Part shown: positions 24,268 to 35,562 of the stretch, piece by piece | Layout: each line of letters opens with the position of its first letter | Position numbering within the stretch: the stretch's first letter is position 1 | From: Erinaceus europaeus | Lineage: Eukaryota; Chordata; Mammalia; Eulipotyphla; Erinaceidae | NCBI RefSeq assembly: GCF_950295315.1 | Contig: NC_080175.1 | Location: forward strand, 70,835,752 to 70,899,751 | DNA: 64,000 bases | Direction: 5' to 3' | The notes under the pieces: model-generated | What the model was told of the DNA's origin: nothing | Databases searched by the model: none | What the model saw: only the letters and a program-made list of their open reading frames with translations | Made by a program: the position numbers and the translations under genes

Positions 24268-24540
24268 GATTTTTTTTTTTACATTTTTATTGCTATCAGG
24301 ACTATTATTGGGGCTCCATGCCTGCACCAAGCCCAGTAATCCTAGTGACCATTTTTCCTTTATTTTTTTATGTGATAAGACAGAGAGAAGTTGAAAACAG
24401 GGAAATAAAAACTGAGATAGAGAGATAACTTCAGCCCTACTTCACTGCTTGTGAAGGTTCCCCCTGCAGGTAGGAACTGGGGACTTGAATCCAGGTCTTT
24501 GTACCATGTACACTCAACCAAGTGTGTCACTAACCAGTCC
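24268..24540 (-). repeat. S2m SINE, antisense
   Basis: Module complement (TTGGGGCTCCATGCCTGCAC), GATAAGACAGAGAGAAGTTG, GGGGACTTGAATCCAGGTC, GTGTCACTAACCAGTCC. Confidence 0.82.
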
Positions 24541-24544
24541 TCTA

Positions 24545-25744
24545 TTCAAAGAACTTCTGAATAGAAGGCACTCGTTCAAAAATAAAAAATAGTGAGTTGG
24601 ACTACATTAGGATGTTCTAATCAACTTTGTGAAAAGGCAAACTATGTTATCAGTCACTAAAATGTAATAGTAACACTCCAACCTTATGGTTCTTCAAGCA
24701 GCTGGTTGTGCAGTGAACCTAGGAGTCTGAGCTGGCATCTGAGGATAAAGTAATCCATGGGACTAAAGATCAGCCTTCATGAGCTGCCAGTCTGAAGTCC
24801 TTGGACAAAAGGAAGAAGTGGGAAAAAAAAGCTTCAGAAATCACTTTGAAGGACTATTCATCAAGGGTCTTAAACAGAGTGAACATAGGTGGGAAACCTA
24901 TTGTCCAAAGTCCTCAGAAAGTACAGTCAATTCTCTGTTTCCTGGGGAGTGCAGGTTGGGCATACTAAGGAGGACACAGTTCTGTCATTCACCTAGAACC
25001 TCTTTAGCTTCCGGCTTTCTTTCTTGGCAGTTTTGATTGTAGGAAAGGATCCAGTATAAATTCACTTAAGGGCCTTGTTTTCCTGAAGGACTTAAAGTTA
25101 ACACAGTGGACACTTTGAAGCCAAATTATTTTAACAAGTGTGTTCTAATTTCCAGGTCTTCTCATTAGTTTTTGTAGTTCTTTGCATTCTTATCTCATCA
25201 TTCTTTAAGAACCTGTCACTCTATAAATTACAAATACTCCAACCAAACACATAAGTTTGTGCTTGGTTTAGAAAGCAATAGTGTTGGTTTAGAAAGACAG
25301 GGAAATCCCACATGGGAAAGGCATACTATTTGTGATGGTATGGGATAAAGAAATAAATTATACCTAGGTGTCTTAGCACAGGGTTGGTGGTTAGGGGAAA
25401 AAAAATGTTAGCAAATTGCAGGATCCGAATCTTCAAAAGTGTGATTCTGAAGCAATTTCTACTCCCTGGTGTATAGAGAAATTAAAAAAAAAAAACATAG
25501 TCCTAACTATAGAAGTTCTTTTCTGGAGTTAGTCAAGAAAGAGACTAGTATAGACAGATTCTCAGGTAAAATTAATAGATCCTGGAAGAACTTTATGATA
25601 CCAACAAAAAGATTATTTACTGGAATTGGAATCCAAATGTAGTTGCAGTTGTTAGTACTCAAATGTCTATAAATACATATTTGGGCTAGATATTATAATA
25701 ATTATAATAATAAAACTGGTAAATAGAATTATCACTTGATCATG

Positions 25745-25776
<32 letters not shown>

Positions 25777-26590
25777 TGTTGTTCTTGCTGTTTTCTGTGA
25801 ACATGATAATTTTAAAGACTAGAGAGAAACACCTGTTTTATGTTTCTGATCTCTGGTTCTCCTAATTTAATTTAAATAGAGGTGCTCTCAGAATAAAATT
25901 CAATTTAGTCATCTTGATATCCTTTGAACTTCACATATCAAATTTAAATCTGTCATCAAACTTCAAAATAATGAAATATAGAAATCATTTGGCAAATGTG
26001 AGCTGGAAATGTTATCTTAAAGTAGAAATGTGAATACACAGACACAATGTACTCAAGATTTTGGATAATAAATGTGTTCTAAAATTTTCTAATTTCCAAA
26101 ACAATTTTTATCTTCAAAGAAATTGAAATTCATAGCAAAGATGCAAGGATTCTATAAGGATTTTTCCTCCTCAACTAACCACAAGCTTCAGATATAAAGA
26201 ATTATAACATCTGATATTTCCCACAAGCAATGGCATTTTCCTATACAAAATACAGCCACTACAATCATGAATTAAATGTTTAGACTTTCACCATGCATTT
26301 TATAGACACCATTCAGCATTTAGCAATTATCCCAGTACTGTCCTACATAGCAAATAGATCCAAACTAAGATCATGTGTTTGATGTTTCCAAGTCTTTCAT
26401 TCCCATTAGCCTAAAAAAAATTCTACATTTCACATCTTATTGGCCTAAAAATAAATCTCTCAACCTGATTATCTTTCAAATTCATTTTTCAATTATTTAG
26501 TTCAAATCATTTTTGTCTACTTAGTCTATACTTTTTGGTATATTCCAATGTCCTATGCATAGTGTTTTCTTTATAAAAAGATAGTGTCTT
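24545..26590. other. Intron, about 2 kb with almost no recognised repeat
   Basis: Only an AT dinucleotide run (25744-25771) stands out. The longest ORF (24779-25036, + strand) has no family resemblance. Confidence 0.55.
25744..25771. repeat. (AT)n microsatellite
   Basis: About 14 AT units. Confidence 0.95.
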
Positions 26591-26712
26591 GGGCCAGCAA
26601 CAGCTCATCTGAGAGAGAGCCTGCTTTGCCTTTTTGAGTCCATTCCCACTACACTGAAGGAATCTTTGGTGCCATTGTGCTTTTCCCTCTTTCTTAGTAT
26701 GAAAAAAAAAAA
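26590..26712 (+). repeat. S5 SINE
   Basis: GGGCCAGCAACAGCTCATCT head, AGGAATCTTTGGTGCCATTG, CCCTCTTTCTTAG. Confidence 0.7.
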
Positions 26713-26992
26713 GGATTGGTAGGGACTTCTGGAGGCATGACAATAAAGTAGCAGCTGCTGCATTTCACTAATCCCTGGACAACTAAAAACAAGTAATGAA
26801 AACCACCTGGAAACTCAACACAATAAGGCCAGGATTTTTTCAGAAACTCACCAAGCACAGATGAGTACAAACAACTGTGGTTCATGGGCAGAAAAGGAGT
26901 GAGGAAGAGATTCCTGAGGCCAAAAGGCCATATTCAGGGACAGCTGGCACCAAACTGGGAGAGTGACAGCTGAAGCACATCACTTCTTTGCC

Positions 26993-27356
26993 TTCTTCTT
27001 CTAGCATTTGCCCTCTTCCATAGCCAGTCAACAGCGTCAGGTTGAGCCTGATGTAAAGTTTCGAGACCTCCTTTGAATCTGGAGAGGTGGTAGTCGTTGA
27101 CTATGTGGGTCATAGTCTGTCTGGAGCTGCAGGGGCAGTTCGGGTCGTCTCTGGCTCCCCAGCGATTGAACATAGCGGTGCACCGGCCATGGCCTTTTTC
27201 GATAGCGATTGAGGAGGACCCAATCATAATGTGCTAGGTCAAAGCAGGGTTGACGCTTGCAGGGGTCTGTGATGAGGTGTTTGTTCTTTACCTCAGCTGA
27301 CTGCCAACTCTGTTTCCAAGAGTCTGGAACAGAGAAGTTCAGTGTAGGCGTAGGGG
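26993..27356 (-). mobile_element. Same non-L1 LINE family, copy A, 5'-truncated and degraded
   Basis: 364-bp insertion with a perfect 11-bp TSD ACTTCTTTGCC (26982-26992 and 27357-27367). On the - strand it has the same 3' terminus: the TAG stop then GAAGAA. It is more diverged than copies B-D: the frame is shifted around the RYRTGHGR region, and the knuckle reads CPCSSRQTMTHIVNDY, losing the last Cys. It lies in the 5' region of an old L1. Confidence 0.87.
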
Positions 27357-27367
27357 ACTTCTTTGCC

Positions 27368-27391
27368 TGAGTCAATGAAACAACTGTTAAG

Positions 27392-27435
<44 letters not shown>

Positions 27436-27452
27436 GAGAGAAAGAAAGAAAG
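27368..27452 (+). repeat. (GA)n tract
   Basis: From 27394 a nearly pure GA run, ending in GAAA units. Confidence 0.9.
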
Positions 27453-27656
27453 GGGCCAGGTGGTGTCGCACCTAGTTGAGTGCAGATGTTACAGTGCGCA
27501 AGGAACTGGGTTCAAGCCACCGGCCCTACCTTCAGGGGAAAACTTCACAAGTGGTGAAGCAGGGCTGCAGGTGTCTATCTCTCTACTTCTCTGTCACCCC
27601 CTTCCTTCTCGATTTCTGGCTGTCTCTATCCAAATAAATAAACACAAAGATAATTT
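27453..27656 (+). repeat. S2 SINE
   Basis: GGGGCCAGGTGGTGTCGCAC head, GGTTCAAGCCACC, CTCTATCCAAATAAATAAAC end. Confidence 0.9.
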
Positions 27657-27691
27657 AAAGAAAGAAGGAAAGAAAGAAAGAAAGAAAGGAA

Positions 27692-27737
<46 letters not shown>

Positions 27738-27745
27738 AAAAGAGC
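27657..27745 (+). repeat. (GAAA)n microsatellite at a SINE tail
   Basis: About 20 GAAA/GGAA units directly after the S2 tail. Confidence 0.95.
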
Positions 27746-28783
27746 AAAGAGAAAGAAAACCATATTAAGTCACAGGTGAGTAAAGACAGGTAGACAGGTG
27801 GGGCTTGTGGCTGGAAAGGTAGTAAGGGAGTGATTCCCATGACTATAAACCAGTTTTCAGGGACAACAACAACAAAAAAAAGCTGGGAAATTTGCTGCTG
27901 AGTCATACCACTTCTGGTCTGATATAAGCAAAATGAACTCACCAACTTACAACTGTATCTTCTTGAGTTTCCAATGCTTTTGGCCATAGGATGGAACAAC
28001 AGAAGGGAGGCCCTTATACTGAAATCAGGGACACTGATTCAACCTGGTGGCTCAGGATAAAATCTCAGATGCCCCACTGAGATATTAAAACAAGTAAATC
28101 AAACAACTTGGCCACAATGCCTCCTGCTGGCATAACAACAAAAGAACACGAAATGTGGAAGCTGAGAAATACACAGGCAATGACAGAAAAACAATGACAG
28201 ACAAAAAGACCTAGAAAAAATTAGAGATACAGTTCAGAAAACTCGTTATGAAATCACTTCAAGAAACTAAACTAAGACTCAAATCAGTGATAATTTTACA
28301 AAAGAATTATAAAGTACAGGGAACAAAATTAAAAAAAACAAACCTCCAAACAGGATAGCAAGGACACTTTGAATTCAGTTCAGGTTGAGGTAAGAGGTCT
28401 CAGAAGTAGACTTAATCAGGTGGAGGAGACAATATCAACACTAGAAGACACAACCACCAGACTCTGTGAATTTAAAATTCTAGAAGAAATTAAGATTAAG
28501 AAAAGTGAATTGCTTCATCTAAAATAGCAGATTCCATCAGAAAAAAGAATACCAGAATTATTGGGATCTCTGAGGAAGAGGAGAGGGAGAAAGGAATAGA
28601 GAACATAGTCAAAGAAATTTTAGCATAAAAATTTCTATAAGTCACCATCCACAAATTCTGTATCCTGCTAAATTTTAACATCAAAGATGAGGGAGAGATA
28701 AAGATCTTTGCAAACATTCAGAAACTAACATAATTTGCCACTACCAAACCTGCATATCAAGAAAAATGAAAGGAGTCTCACAT

Positions 28784-29646
28784 TCTTCTTCTAGCGTTTG
28801 CCCTTCCGTAGCCAGTCAACAGCATCAGGTTGAGCCTGATGTAAAGTTTCGAGACCTCCTTTGAATCTGGAGAGGTGGCAGTCGTTGACTATGTGGGTCA
28901 TAGTCTGTCTGGAGCCACAGGGGCAGTTCGGGTCGTCTCTGGCTCCCCAGCGATGGAACATAGCGGCGCACCGGCCATGGCCTGTTCGATAGCGATTGAG
29001 GAGGGCCCAATCATAACGTGCTAGGTCAAAGCCGGGTTGACGCTTGCAGGGGTCTGTGATGAGGTGTTTGTTCTTTACCTCAGCTGACTGCCAACTCTGT
29101 TTCCATGAGACTGGAACAGAGAAGTTCAGTGAAGGCGTAGGGGACCAGATTGGGTGACGAGACGTCAAGCGTTGGACAGGGTGGGCGAAGATATCCGCGT
29201 ATATTAGCAGGTCCGGTCGAGCGTAGACGTGGGAAATGAACTTAGATGATGCCGCATCCCGACGAATATCTGGCGGGGCGATGTTGCTAAGAACTGGCAG
29301 CCATGGAACCGGGGTGGAACGGATGGTTCCAGAAATTATCCTCATGGAGGAATATAATTTGGAATCGACCAAGTGGACATGGGGGCTACGGAACCATACT
29401 GGGGCACAGTATTCTGCAGTGGAATAGCATAATGCCAGAGATGATGATCGTAGTGTGGAAGCGCTCGCGCCCCATGAGGAGCTGGCCAGTCTTGCAATGA
29501 TGTTATTCCTCGCGCTCACCTTTGCTGCAGTTTTTATGAGATGTTCGTGAAATGACAGAGTGCGATCGAGAGTAACGCCAAGATAGACTGGCTGGGCTTC
29601 ATGCCGGATTCTTGTATCGTCAAGCTGCACATTAAGCTCACGTGAA
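28784..29646 (-). mobile_element. Non-L1 LINE (jockey/CR1/I-group-like), copy B, 5'-truncated, open frame
   Basis: 863-bp insertion flanked by the 10-bp TSD AGTCTCACAT (28774-28783 and 29647-29656). On the - strand it stays open from the 5' truncation to a TAG stop near 28791, about 284 codons. In order it encodes: LSRELNVQLDDTRIRHEAQP with the RT thumb motif VYLGVTLDRTLSFHEHL; then ARNNIIARL and LALCYSTAEYCAPVW; then the linker IAPPDIRRDAASSKF; and a C-terminal knuckle CPCGSRQTMTHIVNDC (C-x-C-x7-H-x4-C) before GGLETLHQAQPDAVDWL. This resembles the C-terminus of arthropod-type jockey/I/CR1-group non-LTR retrotransposons. It has no RNase H motif in the part present. After the stop comes only a (GAA)n-like tail, not poly(A). 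Clade assignment is uncertain; identity as a LINE reverse-transcriptase C-terminus is strong. Confidence 0.88.
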
Positions 29647-29849
29647 AGTCTCACATGAAAAGAAGAAGCAAGTGAATTACAACTTTTAATGAGATTATAA
29701 GTATTGGAACAAAACCAGAAACACACAGCAACAGGGAAACCCAGACACAAGAAAGGGGAGAACAAAATATTGTGACTCTGTCCAATGATGGTGAAACAAG
29801 GCCAACATAAAGACTATTTTTTAATTTTTTTTTTTTACTTATAAAATGG

Positions 29850-30056
29850 GATATTGGTTCGAGCCCCCAGCTCCCCACCTGCAGGGGAGTCATTTCACAA
29901 GCATTGAAGCAGGTGTACGGGTGTCTTTCTCTCCCCCTCTCTGTCTTCCCCTCCTCTCTCCATTTCTGTCTGTCCTATCCAACAGCAGCAACAACAATAA
30001 TAACTACAGCAATTAAACAAGGACAAATAAAGGGAATAAATAAATAAATACATATT
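29850..30056 (+). repeat. S1 SINE, 5'-truncated
   Basis: Starts at box B (GGTTCGAGCCCCCAGCTCCC); body and AATAAATAAATA tail complete. Confidence 0.85.
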
Positions 30057-31010
30057 TTTTAAAAGTAGAGATATTGACTAGACTATAGGATAACACAGTT
30101 ACAATTCCACACAATTACCACCACCAGAACTCCCTATCACATTTGTGAAATCTCTCCTAGTCTTTATCCCTCTGGGAGTATGGACACAGGGTCATTATAG
30201 GGTGCAAAAGGTGGAAGGTCTGGTTTCTGTAAGTGCTTCCCTGCTGAACATAGGTTTTGGCTGGTCGATCTATAATCCCAGCCTGTCTCTTTCCTTCCCT
30301 AGTGTGGAAGGGCTCTTGGCAGGTGGGGCTCCAGGACACAGTATTGGAGTTGTCTGCCCAGGGAAGTCCGGTTGGCATCATGGTAGTATCTGGAGGCTGG
30401 TGGCTGAAAAAGAGTTAAGATATAATACAAAACAAATTTTTAACTAATTATGAACCTAAAGGCTGGGACATTGCATATGAAGATTTGCAGGTCTCCAATT
30501 TAGGAAAAGCTAGTAGGTCTATTTTAGACACATACCAAGGGGCCCATGACTTTACTAGTTTTTTCCTGAATCTGACAGCTAACATGCAGGAGGACCCAAG
30601 GTACTGTCTGGGGAGATGGCGTGATATTGGAAAAAAGTACTAGAAAGCTGTATCAAGGAAGAGAGTAGCTCCCAAATATGGGGAAATTATGAAAATATTG
30701 TTAATGATAAACTCCATCAATTTGATCTGGGTCCCATATTCAGCACAGGAGCCTATGTAGCCTCTGTATCAGTATAGGTCTGTGGTCACATTCTGTGGTC
30801 ACAGCTAGGAATATTATAGGCTGCACTAATTTCAGGACCCATCTTCCTCAGGTGGTAGAGTATGTTATCCAACCTCCCTGCAGAGAATGGAACATTCCCT
30901 ACTATTGTTGATCCACATTAAGGGTCAGGTCTTGTAGGAGCCCAGAATGGGGTCCATTATGTTGTTCCTGATGGAGGTAACCAGTGACGGTAGAGATACT
31001 GTAAATTAGA
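30057..31010 (-). mobile_element. L1 3'UTR insertion, antisense, within the older L1
   Basis: ACACAGTTACAATTCCACAC, TTATCCCTCTGGGAGTATGG and AAGTGCTTCCCTGCTGAACA match the L1 3'UTR; later blocks (TCACATTCTGTGGTCACAGC) belong to an upstream 3'UTR part specific to this subfamily. Confidence 0.75.
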
Positions 31011-34000
31011 CACAATATTCATGACAACCACAAACCAAAATACAGCAGAAAGACAAGAAACATATATATCCTAGGCAAAACCATTATAGTATACCACACA
31101 CTTGAAACTACATAAACAAACAGGAAAATATTCAACAAGAACATAAAACAGCCTCAAAAAAAAAAAAAAAAAGCAGAATGGCTATAAGCAGCCACATTTA
31201 TCTGTAATCTCCCTGAATGTGAATGGCTTAAAGTCTAAAGACTAAGGGACTAAATGCCCATCTACACTGTGTCTCTAGGAAAAACAAATCCAAAGAGACA
31301 AAGAGAATCTCTGGGTGACAGGATGGAACAAGCTATGTCAAGCCAATAATGCAAACAAAAGGGCGGGAATAGCTATTCTAATGTCAGAGAAATGAGACTT
31401 TCAGGCAGAAAAGGTGAAAAGCAATAGACATGCACACTTCCTATTGTTCAGAGGACCAATCCAACAGGAAGTCATAACCATCATCAGTATATATGCTCCA
31501 AATATGCATGCACCAAATATGTAAGAAAAGGAACCTACTGGCTTTAAGAGAGATAAAGACAGCTGCACAGTATTAGTTGTACCTCAACACAGCACTCACA
31601 ACAAGAGACAGATAGATCATCAGGACAAAAATTCAGCAAGGACATAGAGACCTTAAAGGAAGTGATAACTGAGATGAGATCAAAAGATATATTCAGACCA
31701 TTTCACCCCTAAAAAATAATAATAATATACATTATTTTCAAGTGCACAAGGAAAATTCTCAAGGATGGACCATGTGTTAGTACACAAAGACAACTTTCTT
31801 AAATAAGTGAATATTGAAATGATAAAAAAATTATCTTTTCTGACCATGAGGTGGTAAGGTTAGAAATCAACCCTAAAAACAAACAAACAAACAAAAAAAA
31901 AACACCCAAACTATGGAGCCTGAACAACACACTTCTGAACAACATCTGGGTCATCAAATACATCAAAATTGAAATTAAAAATTACTTGTGAGACAATGAA
32001 AATGAAGAGACTTAACTACCAGATCCTGTGAGATGCAGCAAAAGCAGTTCAAAAAAGGAAGTTTATACCAAATACAGGCCCATATTAACAAATAGCAAAG
32101 ATACCAAATAACCTACTTAACGTCACTCTAAACCAACTAGATAAAAAGCAACTGAGACTCAGGATTTAGCAAGAGAAAGGAAATAGTCAAAATCATTGAA
32201 ATTTCATTAATGAATGAAACCAAGAACCACTTTTTAGAAAGAACAAATAAAATAGATAAACCACTGGCTAGACTCACAAAAAGAAGATGGAGAAAACTAT
32301 GATTAAATTTCAGCTGAAGATGGGGAGACACAAAGAATCATATGTGAACATTATGACTATCTCTATGGGAATAACTTGGGCAACCTAGGTGAAATGGATG
32401 CATTCCTAGAATTATACCATCTGCTGAACCTAACCCAAGAAGAAGTAGAGAGCTTAAACAAGCCAGTAAGTGGCTTAGAAATTGAATCAGTAGCTTTACT
32501 AACAAGTTCTATAAGACTTTCAAAGAACTAACACACACTATTTCAGAAAACTTGTCCACATACTATTTATTATCTTTATTTATTATCTTATCCACACACC
32601 ATGGCTGCCAGTTCTTAGCAACATCACCCCGCCAGATATTTGTCGGGATGCGGCATCATCTAAGTTCATTTCCCACGTCTACGCTCGACCAGACCTGCCA
32701 ATATACGCGGATATCTTCGCCCACCCTGTTCAACGTTTGACGTCTCGTCACCCAGTCTGGTCCCCTACGCCTACACTGAACTTCTCTGTTCCAGTCTCTT
32801 GGAAACAGAGCTGGCAGTCAGCTGAGGTAAAGAACAAACACCTCATCACAGACCCCTGCAAGCGCCAACCCGGCTTTGACCTAGCACGTTATGATTGGGC
32901 CCTCCTCAATCGCTATCGAACAGGCCATGGCCGGTGCGCCGCTATGTTCCATCGCTGGGGAGCCAGAGACGACCCGAACTGCCCCTGTGGCTCCAGACAG
33001 ACTATGACCCACATAGTCAACGACTGCCACCTCTCCAGATTCAAAGGAGGTCTCGAAACTTTACATCAGGCTCAACCTGATGCTGTTGACTGGCTACAGA
33101 AGAAGGGCAAACGCTAGAAGAAGAAGAATCCACACACTTTTTCGGAAAACTGTACAAGGGCAAACACTACCAAATACATTCTGAGAGGCGAATATCACTT
33201 TGATCACCAAAGCAGATCAGACTCGACCAGATAAGAAAACTATAGACCTATGTCCCTGATGAACACTGATGCAAAGATGCTGAACAAGATCATGGCAAAC
33301 TGAATTCAACAACATATCAAGAGAATGATCCACCAAGATCAAGTGGGATTCATCCCTGGAAAACAGGGATGGTTCAACATCCACATCAATCAAAGTAATT
33401 AATCATATTTATGAAAGACCCACAGCTAAAGTCATTCTCAATGGGGAAAAGCTGAAAATTTCCCCCCTAAAATTGGGAAACAGACAGGGATATGCTGTAT
33501 CTCCACTATTACTGAATGTAGTTCTTGAGTTCCTCACTACTGCAACCAGACAAGAAAGAGATATCAAAGGAATATAGAAAAAAAGAAATAAAATTATCAG
33601 TATTTGCTGATGCCATGATATTATATCTAGAGAACCTAAGACTCCTCTAAAAAGCTACTGAGAATAATCAATAAATTAAATAGAGTAGCAGGATACAAAA
33701 TCAGTGCACATAACTGTGTCATTTCTGTATATAAACAAGTTATCAGAGGAAAGGGAAATAAAAGACTCAACCCATTTACAACTGAACCAAAAAGATAAAA
33801 TACCTTAGGGTTAATATCATGAAGGTGGTAAGAGACCTTTATAATGAAACCTATTGCACATTGCTAACATTCAGAAGTAGAAAAGCATTCCTTGTTCCTG
33901 AATTGCAAGAATAAACTATTAAAGTGACATTACACAAAAATCCATCTATAATTTCAATGCAATCTCTACCAAAGTTCCAATGGCATTTTTAAACAAACTC

Positions 34001-34565
34001 AATGTGTCCAAAAATTTGTGTGGAACCACAAAAGGCCAACAACTGCCAAAGCATTTCTGAGAAAATTTGAAAAATATGGAGGTATCATGCTCCCAACATC
34101 TGTTTATACTACAAAGCAATAGTATTCAAAACAGCATGGTACTGGAATAAAAATGAATCAATGGAGCAGAATTAAAGCCTAGAAATGAGACCACACACAT
34201 ACAACCACCTAATATATGACAAAGGGGCCAAAACCATTCAGTGAGGTAACGAAGACCTTTTCAGCAGATGGTGATGGGATAATTGGACGGCCACATGTAG
34301 AAAAGTGAAACTAAACCACTGCCTAACACCATACACCAGAGTAAAATCAACATGGAGTAAAGATGTAGATATTAGACCGGCAACTCTAAAATCTGTAAAA
34401 GAACATGTTGATGATCCTTTGTAGGACCATCACGTTATGATGTATTTGGAAACTCAACCCCCTGGGCATGGGAAATGAAAACAAAAGTAAATAAATGGAA
34501 TTACATGAAAATAAAAAGCTTCTATACATTAAAAGCAAGGAATTAGTGGAGGCATTATGCAAGTA
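31011..34565 (+). mobile_element. L1 ORF2 region, sense, decayed; hosts LINE copy C
   Basis: Endonuclease-like start near 31200 (CCCTGAATGTGAATGGCTTA), then ORF2 through CAGATCAGACTCGACCAGAT and TAGACCTATGTCCCTGATGA (33240, RT) to ATTACATGAAAATAAAAAGC (34500). Many stops and frameshifts; no usable ORF. Probably one element with 26715-28783, now split by other insertions. Confidence 0.82.
32600..33127 (+). mobile_element. Same non-L1 LINE family, copy C, 5'-truncated
   Basis: 528-bp insertion on the + strand with a perfect 10-bp TSD ATCCACACAC (32590-32599 and 33128-33137), inside L1 ORF2-like sequence. The coding part is open from about 32737 to the stop at 33117. It carries SPTPTLNFSVPVSWKQSWQS, the LARYDWALLNRYRTGHGRCA block and the CPCGSRQTMTHIVNDC knuckle, then WLQKKGKR and the TAG stop. 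The tail is GAAGAAGA. Over the shared 3' part it differs from copy B at about a dozen sites, many of them transitions. Confidence 0.9.
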
Positions 34566-35405
34566 CTGAACCTTATTGATAACCTTGGTGGCAAATAAAT
34601 ATTTTGTCCATAAACATTTTTCCCAAGTTCAGCCACTATATATCTCTGTATTCTATATTTCCTTATATCGAATTTATGCCCCTACATATTATTTTTATTT
34701 ATCTTTAGTCATCAATCTGGGTAAACTTTTTCTTTTTTTTTTTTTCCCACATAGAAAGAGACAGACAAAGAAAGATAGGGAGGGGCACAAGAACATTGAA
34801 ACTTCCTTTCAGTGCTATTTGCTATTTGCTTGGGACTTAGAAACCTGGGTTATTTGCATGAAAAAGTTGGTATCATCCCAGGAAAAAGTTGGTATTATCT
34901 GTCTTATCTATGTCTTATCTATGTCTTATCACAACTCTCTAACAATTTTCTAAGTTGTTACCCTGTTAGGAATATTTCTGCAGATTTCTGTTGTAGAGTC
35001 TACTGCAAAAGAGTTTGATTACTCTTATAGAATACTTTTGATTTTTTAAAGTGTAAGGTTGCTGTTAGTTACTGTTATAAAGAATAATATTGCCTTACTA
35101 ATGGGTTGTTCAAATTAGCAGTGCAAACAGCAGTTGATGTGTCATGAGATTGAAAGTAGATCCAATATTTTAATGGCATCTACTGCAAGTGTAATTATGC
35201 TGTTGCTTTAGGAAAACAGGCTGCATGTTTGTTTTCAGATATGAATATGAAATTATATACAGCATTATTTAATATGCTCAACATTGTGTTTGGAAGATAA
35301 ATAAATTGAAGAAAATCTGCTTTTTGCTACATTATATGTAGATATTTGACCCTAATCTTTCTCCAGTGATGCATAATAAAATATTTTTGCTAGTCAGATA
35401 GATGC
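34566..35405. other. Intron with no recognised feature
   Basis: A TATGTCTTATC direct repeat near 34900-34930 is the only local structure. No gene signature. Confidence 0.55.
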
Positions 35406-35415
35406 AAAGTAAATA

Positions 35416-35552
35416 GGGCAGAGGTAGATAGCATAATGGTTATGCAAAGAGACTCTCATGCCTGAGGCTCCAAGATCCCAGGTTCAATCCTCTATACCAC
35501 CATTAACTACTTATCTTAAGAGATAAGCAGTGCTCTGGTTAAAAAAAAAAAA
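35416..35552 (+). repeat. S3 SINE
   Basis: Near-consensus S3 with a 10-bp TSD AAAGTAAATA (35406-35415 and 35553-35562). Confidence 0.92.
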
Positions 35553-35562
35553 AAAGTAAATA

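Larger units (their letters stand above)
26715..28783 (+). mobile_element. Old L1: 5'UTR and ORF1-like region, sense, multiply interrupted
   Basis: 26715-26981 and 27780-28060 are L1 5'UTR-like (repeated GAAAAGGAGTGAGGAAGAG and GGTAGTAAGGGAGTGATTC blocks). 28100-28700 encodes an ORF1-like charged helical region ending in a motif like GISEEEEREKGIENIVKEI with stops. The stretch just before LINE copy B (TTTGCCACTACCAAACCTGC) resembles HAL1/L1M elements. Interrupted by LINE copy A and an S2 SINE. Confidence 0.7.

Noticed and set aside
24779..25036. 85-codon + strand ORF in the repeat-poor intron
   Set aside because: No family resemblance and no flanking splice sites that would fit NAALADL2.
27460..27999. 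ORFs on both strands over the S2 SINE and its GAAA tail
   Set aside because: Frames run through SINE and microsatellite; no protein signature.
28791..29765. 324-codon ORF as a host gene
   Set aside because: About 40 N-terminal codons lie outside the TSD-bounded insertion in unrelated L1 sequence; the rest is a truncated LINE reverse-transcriptase end without the catalytic domain.
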